Both the position numbers and the translations under genes were made by a program. A stretch of DNA of 64,000 nt from CAVVKW01 sp963749035 (GTDB lineage: Bacteria; Verrucomicrobiota; Verrucomicrobiia; Chthoniobacterales; JAATET01). The stretch lies in NCBI GenBank assembly GCA_963749035.1, contig CAVVKW010000002.1:434001-498000 (forward strand), in the 5' to 3' direction. Positions 60,339 to 64,000 of this stretch are shown piece after piece (positions within the stretch are counted from its first letter, which is position 1; the number at the start of each line of letters is the position of its first letter). Below the pieces are notes generated by a model. That model made no database searches. It was not told the origin of the DNA and was given only the letters and a program-made list of their open reading frames with translations.

Positions 60339-61853
60339 GTGACTCCGTCCAACGAACCCACTCGATCCTCCCGCCTCATGGGCCGCGTCACGCAGGCGGG
60401 GCTCTCGGTTTACGATTGGATCGACGACCGGCTCCACGTTACCAAACTCTTCGAGTCGACAGCCGGCCACCACGTCCCGCAAAGCGCTGGAAGTTGGTTT
60501 TACGTTTTCGGAAGCGCGACGCTCATCTGCTTCATCATCCAGGTTCTTACCGGCACGCTCCTGGCGTTCGTTTACGTTCCTTCGGCCGCCGAGGCCTACA
60601 CCACACTCGAATACCTGACCTACCAGCAGGAGCTCGGCTGGTTCCTTCGCGCCGTCCACAACTGGGGATCAAACTTCATGGTCGGCATCATGCTGCTGCA
60701 CATGACGCAGGTCTTCCTGTGGGGAGCCTACAAGTATCCGCGGGAGATCACCTGGATCTCCGGTTGCGTCCTCCTTTTTCTCACCCTCGGCATGGCCTTC
60801 ACCGGCCAGGTCCTGCGGTTTGACGAGGACGCCTACTGGGGCCTCGGTATCGGCGCCGCCATCATGGGCCGCGTTCCCTTCATTGGCGAAGGTCTCGTCC
60901 ACCTCATGCTCGGTGGTCCCATCATCGCGGGCGAAACGCTTTCCCGCTTCTTCTCGCTCCACGTCTTCCTGATCCCCGGGACGATCATCGCGCTCATCAG
61001 CCTTCACCTCCGCATGGTGCTGACCAAAGGCATCAACGAATACCCGACGCCCGGCGTGCTCGTGAAGCGCGAGACCTACGATCAGCACTACAAAGATATC
61101 CTAAAAAAGGAAGGCGTCCCGTTTTTCCCCAAGGCCATCGACAAGGATATCATCGCCGGAGCCATCGTCGTTTTTGGCATCTTCCTCTGCGCCGTTCTCT
61201 TCGGGCCAAAGGGTCCGAGCGGCCCGCCCGATCCGACCCAGATCGACACGCTTCCGCGACCGGACTTTTTCTTCCTCTGGATCTTCGCCATCGCCGCGCT
61301 TCTCCCCAAGGATCTCGAATCCATTGTCCTGCTCACCGGCGCACCGGTGGTCATCGCGATTCTCTTCGCGCTCCCCTTTGTCAGCGGCACCGGCGAAAAA
61401 CACTGGCGGCGGCGACCCGTCGCCGTGGTCACCGTCATCCTCTGCTATCTCGTCCTCGGCATGCTCACGTATCTCGGTAAGACCTCGCCCTGGTCTCCCG
61501 AGATGAAGGCCTGGTCGAGCGACCCGACACCGCCGCAATTCATCAAGAACCGCACCCCGCTCGAGCTCGCCGGCGCCAACGTTCTTCAATACAAGCAGTG
61601 CCGCGCCTGCCACGCCATCGACGGCGTCGGTGGTCACCGCGGCCCCGATCTCGCCTCGGTCGGCACCCGTCTCACCAGCGCCCAGCTCACCAAACAAGTC
61701 CTCGCGGGCGGCGGCAACATGCCCGCCTACGGCAAAAATCTCAGCCCGGACGAGACGACCGCCCTCGTCGCTTACCTCGCGGCGCTGCGAGGCAACCGCG
61801 ATCACGCCCCCGCGCGAGACTCTTGGGACCCCGGTATTCCGGCGAAAGAATAG
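60339..61853 (+). CDS. Cytochrome b / cytochrome c fusion of a bc1/b6f-type complex
   Basis: 504 residues from GTG 60339. A cytochrome b N-terminal part with heme-ligand histidines (LRAVHNWGSNFMVGIMLLHM, SLHVFLIPGTIIALISLHLRM) and the Qo region is followed by a C-terminal set of helices (PRPDFFFLWIFAIAALLPKDLESIVLL). A fused C-terminal cytochrome c domain carries CRACHAIDGVGGHRGPDL and the Met ligand in GNMPAYG. The protein moves electrons from menaquinol to a c-type heme. No Rieske gene lies beside it; the neighbours are cardiolipin synthase and an epimerase. Confidence 0.9.
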   Translation: MTPSNEPTRSSRLMGRVTQAGLSVYDWIDDRLHVTKLFESTAGHHVPQSAGSWFYVFGSATLICFIIQVLTGTLLAFVYVPSAAEAYTTLEYLTYQQELGWFLRAVHNWGSNFMVGIMLLHMTQVFLWGAYKYPREITWISGCVLLFLTLGMAFTGQVLRFDEDAYWGLGIGAAIMGRVPFIGEGLVHLMLGGPIIAGETLSRFFSLHVFLIPGTIIALISLHLRMVLTKGINEYPTPGVLVKRETYDQHYKDILKKEGVPFFPKAIDKDIIAGAIVVFGIFLCAVLFGPKGPSGPPDPTQIDTLPRPDFFFLWIFAIAALLPKDLESIVLLTGAPVVIAILFALPFVSGTGEKHWRRRPVAVVTVILCYLVLGMLTYLGKTSPWSPEMKAWSSDPTPPQFIKNRTPLELAGANVLQYKQCRACHAIDGVGGHRGPDLASVGTRLTSAQLTKQVLAGGGNMPAYGKNLSPDETTALVAYLAALRGNRDHAPARDSWDPGIPAKE

Positions 61854-61919
61854 CGTCCCTCAGCCCGGCGATCGGCGCATCTCGCACGTCCAAAAGACTT
61901 CGGCGAGCGAACCAGTCCC

Positions 61920-62804
61920 ATGAGAATTGGAATCACCGGCGCCACTGGCTTCATCGGCTCTCACCTCGCCGAGCAAGCCCGCCAGCACAACCACGAGATC
62001 GTCGCATTCTCCCGAACCCCCGACCGCCCCAAACCCGGTTTCAGCGAGACCCGCGCCTTTTCCACGGACAGCACCCCGGATCTTTCCGGACTCGACGCCA
62101 TCGTCCACCTCGCCGGCGAGAATCTCATGGGGATCTGGACCCCGCCGAAAAAGCGGCGGATTCGCAACAGCCGCGTCGACGGCACCCGCCGCATCGTCGA
62201 AGGACTCACCGCCGCTTCCGACGGCCCCCGCACCTTTATCTGCGGCTCCGCCATCGGCTACTACGGCGACACCGGAGACGACGTGGTCGACGAATCGTCC
62301 CCCGTCGGCACCGGATTCCTCGCGGACGTCGCCGAAGCTTGGGAAGCCGAAGCCGACCGCGCCCCCGACTCCGTTCGCACCGTGAAGCTCCGCACCGGCA
62401 TCGTCCTCGGCGACGGTGGCGCCATGAAATTGATCGGTCCGGTCTTCCGTGCCGGCCTGGGAGGCCGACTCGGCGACGGGCAGCAGTGGATGTCCTGCAT
62501 CCACGTCGACGACGTCGCGGGTCTCATTCTCCACGCCGTCGAGAACGATCAGCTCTCCGGCCCGCTGAACGCCGTCCTCCCCGAGCCATCTCGGAATCGC
62601 GAGGTCACACGCCTGATCGCGGAAGCAGCCCATCGGCCCGCGTTTCTGCCCGTCCCCACCCTCGCTCTCAAAGTCGCTCTCGGCGAACTCCACCACCTCG
62701 TTCTCGACAACCAACGCGTCACTCCGAAGGTCGCTCTGGCATCCGGCTACGACTATCGGTATCCGACTCTCACCGGTGCCCTCGATCAGCTTTTCGGAGA
62801 CTGA
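61920..62804 (+). CDS. TIGR01777 family NAD-dependent epimerase
   Basis: 294 residues from ATG 61920. Rossmann motif MRIGITGATGFIGSHLAEQ, then VHLAGENLMGIWTPPKKRRIRNSRVDGTRRIVEGL, GSAIGYYGDTGDDVVDESS, LRTGIVLGDGGAM and GGRLGDGQQWMSCIHVDDVAGLILHAVE, the family blocks also seen in YfcH. The substrate is unknown; homologues are linked to lipid or cell-division phenotypes. Confidence 0.92.
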   Translation: MRIGITGATGFIGSHLAEQARQHNHEIVAFSRTPDRPKPGFSETRAFSTDSTPDLSGLDAIVHLAGENLMGIWTPPKKRRIRNSRVDGTRRIVEGLTAASDGPRTFICGSAIGYYGDTGDDVVDESSPVGTGFLADVAEAWEAEADRAPDSVRTVKLRTGIVLGDGGAMKLIGPVFRAGLGGRLGDGQQWMSCIHVDDVAGLILHAVENDQLSGPLNAVLPEPSRNREVTRLIAEAAHRPAFLPVPTLALKVALGELHHLVLDNQRVTPKVALASGYDYRYPTLTGALDQLFGD

Positions 62805-62873
62805 GTCGCTCGCAATCGCACTTCCCGCCTCACCGCCAGCGCGCTAGCGTCCCCAGCACTCGTTCCGCTCCCG

Positions 62874-64000
62874 ATGCCAACCGGTTCCCTCGCCCTCATC
62901 CTCCACGCCCACCTTCCGTTCGTTCGTCACCCGGAACACGACGAATTCCTCGAAGAGGACTGGCTCTACGAAGCCATCCTGGAGACTTACATCCCTCTCA
63001 TCCGCCTGCTGCGTCGCCTGGCCGAAGAGGATGTCGAAGCGCGTTTGTCACTCACCATGACCCCGCCGCTCTGCGAAATGCTGCGCGACCCACTCCTCCA
63101 GTCGCGAGCCGAACGCTACCTCGCCCGTGGCGTCGAGCTCGCCCGAGCGGAAGTCGAGCGAACTGCCGAGGACGAAGCCGTCCAACGCCTGGCAAAATTT
63201 TACCGAACCCGCTTCGAGGAGTCCCTGGACTTTTACACGAACGTCCTCGACCGCGACATCGTCGGCGCCTTCGCCCAGCTCCAGGACGAGGGCCGCATCG
63301 AGATCATCACCTGCGCCGCGACCCACGGATTCCTTCCGCTGATGGAGAACCACCGCGAAGCCATGCGGGCGCAAATTCTGATCGGCCGAGACTCCTATCG
63401 CGAATGCTTCGGTCGCGACCCGCGCGGAATCTGGCTACCGGAATGCGCCTACGTCCAGGGCGTCGGCGAACTGCTGCGAGAGGCGGGCATCCGTTGGTTC
63501 GTGGTCGATGCCCACGGCCTCATGTTCGGCCAGCCCAAGCCGCGATTCGCGATTTACTCGCCGTATTTTCTCCCGGCGGGACCCGCGGTCTTCGGGCGGG
63601 ATCGCGATTCGAGCCGCCAAGTTTGGAGCGCGCAGGAAGGCTACCCCGGCGATCCGGCCTACCGGGAATTCTACCGCGACATCGGCCAAGATCTCCCGGA
63701 GGAATACCTCGGCCGCTTCCTGAAAACCGATCACCGCCGATTCACCGGCATCAAATATCACCGCGTCACCGGCAACCCGGAGAAGGAACTCTACCACCGT
63801 TCTTGGGCCGAGGCCGCCGCCGATTCTCACGCCACGCACTTCCTCGAAAGTCGCGTCGAACAGATTGCCAACCTCGCGAGCTCTCTACCGGTCGAGCCCA
63901 TTGTTGTAAGTCCGTTCGACGCCGAGCTCTTCGGCCATTGGTGGTACGAGGGCCCGGAGTTTCTGGAACTTTTCCTCCGCAAAGCCGCCTTCGATCAAGA
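62874..64000 (+). CDS. Glycoside hydrolase family 57, 1,4-alpha-glucan branching enzyme (3' end outside window)
   Basis: 375 codons from ATG 62874 to the window end, without a stop. Family blocks: LALILHAHLPFVRHPEHDEFLEEDWLYEAILETYIPLI, the nucleophile glutamate in GIWLPECAY and the acid aspartate in VSPFDAELFGHWWYEGPEFLELF. The enzyme introduces alpha-1,6 branches into glycogen. With glgC in the same window it points to glycogen storage. The C-terminal helical domain is outside the window. Confidence 0.93.
   Translation, partial: MPTGSLALILHAHLPFVRHPEHDEFLEEDWLYEAILETYIPLIRLLRRLAEEDVEARLSLTMTPPLCEMLRDPLLQSRAERYLARGVELARAEVERTAEDEAVQRLAKFYRTRFEESLDFYTNVLDRDIVGAFAQLQDEGRIEIITCAATHGFLPLMENHREAMRAQILIGRDSYRECFGRDPRGIWLPECAYVQGVGELLREAGIRWFVVDAHGLMFGQPKPRFAIYSPYFLPAGPAVFGRDRDSSRQVWSAQEGYPGDPAYREFYRDIGQDLPEEYLGRFLKTDHRRFTGIKYHRVTGNPEKELYHRSWAEAAADSHATHFLESRVEQIANLASSLPVEPIVVSPFDAELFGHWWYEGPEFLELFLRKAAFDQ

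Overview
The window looks like a bacterial chromosome segment of the Planctomycetes-Verrucomicrobia-Chlamydiae group, most probably Verrucomicrobiota. The grounds are a prepilin-like protein with the typical AFTLIELLVVIAIIAIL start, a secreted protein with acidic calcium motifs and the WYSWTAP...GSDFDTVLAVYTG type of beta-sandwich domain, many genes without a clear Shine-Dalgarno site, frequent GTG/TTG starts, a cytochrome b fused to cytochrome c, and high GC. The assignment is an inference; no rRNA gene is present.

Positions 1 to about 8,520 form a visibly less GC-rich accessory island that abuts tRNA-Gly(CCC) at 8564-8634. It holds the 5' part of a secreted-protein gene that runs off the window start (1-1209), a possible tail-anchored micro-protein, a 600-residue polytopic membrane protein of unknown function, and a transposition module. 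The module consists of a DDE transposase of the TnsB/TniA/MuA type, a TnsC/TniB-like AAA+ ATPase, a 265-residue winged-helix-like protein, and a convergent DUF790/Bax1-like PD-(D/E)xK nuclease. No TnsA and no TniQ/TnsD were found, so the nuclease and the winged-helix protein are candidates for strand cleavage and target choice. This is the most unusual part of the window.

From 8,560 to 33,000 lie ordinary chromosomal genes: prepilin plus tRNA-Gly, RNase R plus a small PUR-like protein, a cysE-iscS-sprT-like overlapping cluster, glmS divergent from glgC, EVE-tadA, rpe, an SLC13 carrier, a fused SpmA-SpmB protein, thiH, three oxidoreductase/hydrolase genes, and a minus-strand operon (SurA-like PPIase, HIBADH-like dehydrogenase, YgfZ, lipoprotein cyclophilin, tRNA-Tyr). 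A 136-bp tandem repeat carrying copies of the tRNA-Tyr 3' end follows that tRNA.

From 33,000 to 40,700 a signalling and inorganic-carbon cluster is found: FecR-domain protein and beta-barrel protein, divergent from a CHASE2 adenylate cyclase, which is followed by SbtA (bicarbonate transporter) and SbtB (PII-like protein), then lepA. SbtB proteins bind cAMP in cyanobacteria, so the adjacency of cyclase and SbtAB is suggestive.

From 40,700 to 64,000 come an RlmI-like methyltransferase, lysine 2,3-aminomutase, ubiE/menG, a tRNA-Thr-tuf-tRNA-Trp-secE-nusG cluster, an exported GH1 lipoprotein, a phnDCE-type ABC transporter, pdxH, rplS, rnhB-yraN, rlmH, rplM-rpsI with a strong terminator, a trio of very small membrane proteins, aroB-lysS, cardiolipin synthase, a cytochrome b/c fusion, a TIGR01777 epimerase and the start of a GH57 glycogen branching enzyme cut by the window end. 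GlgC and the GH57 enzyme together suggest glycogen storage.
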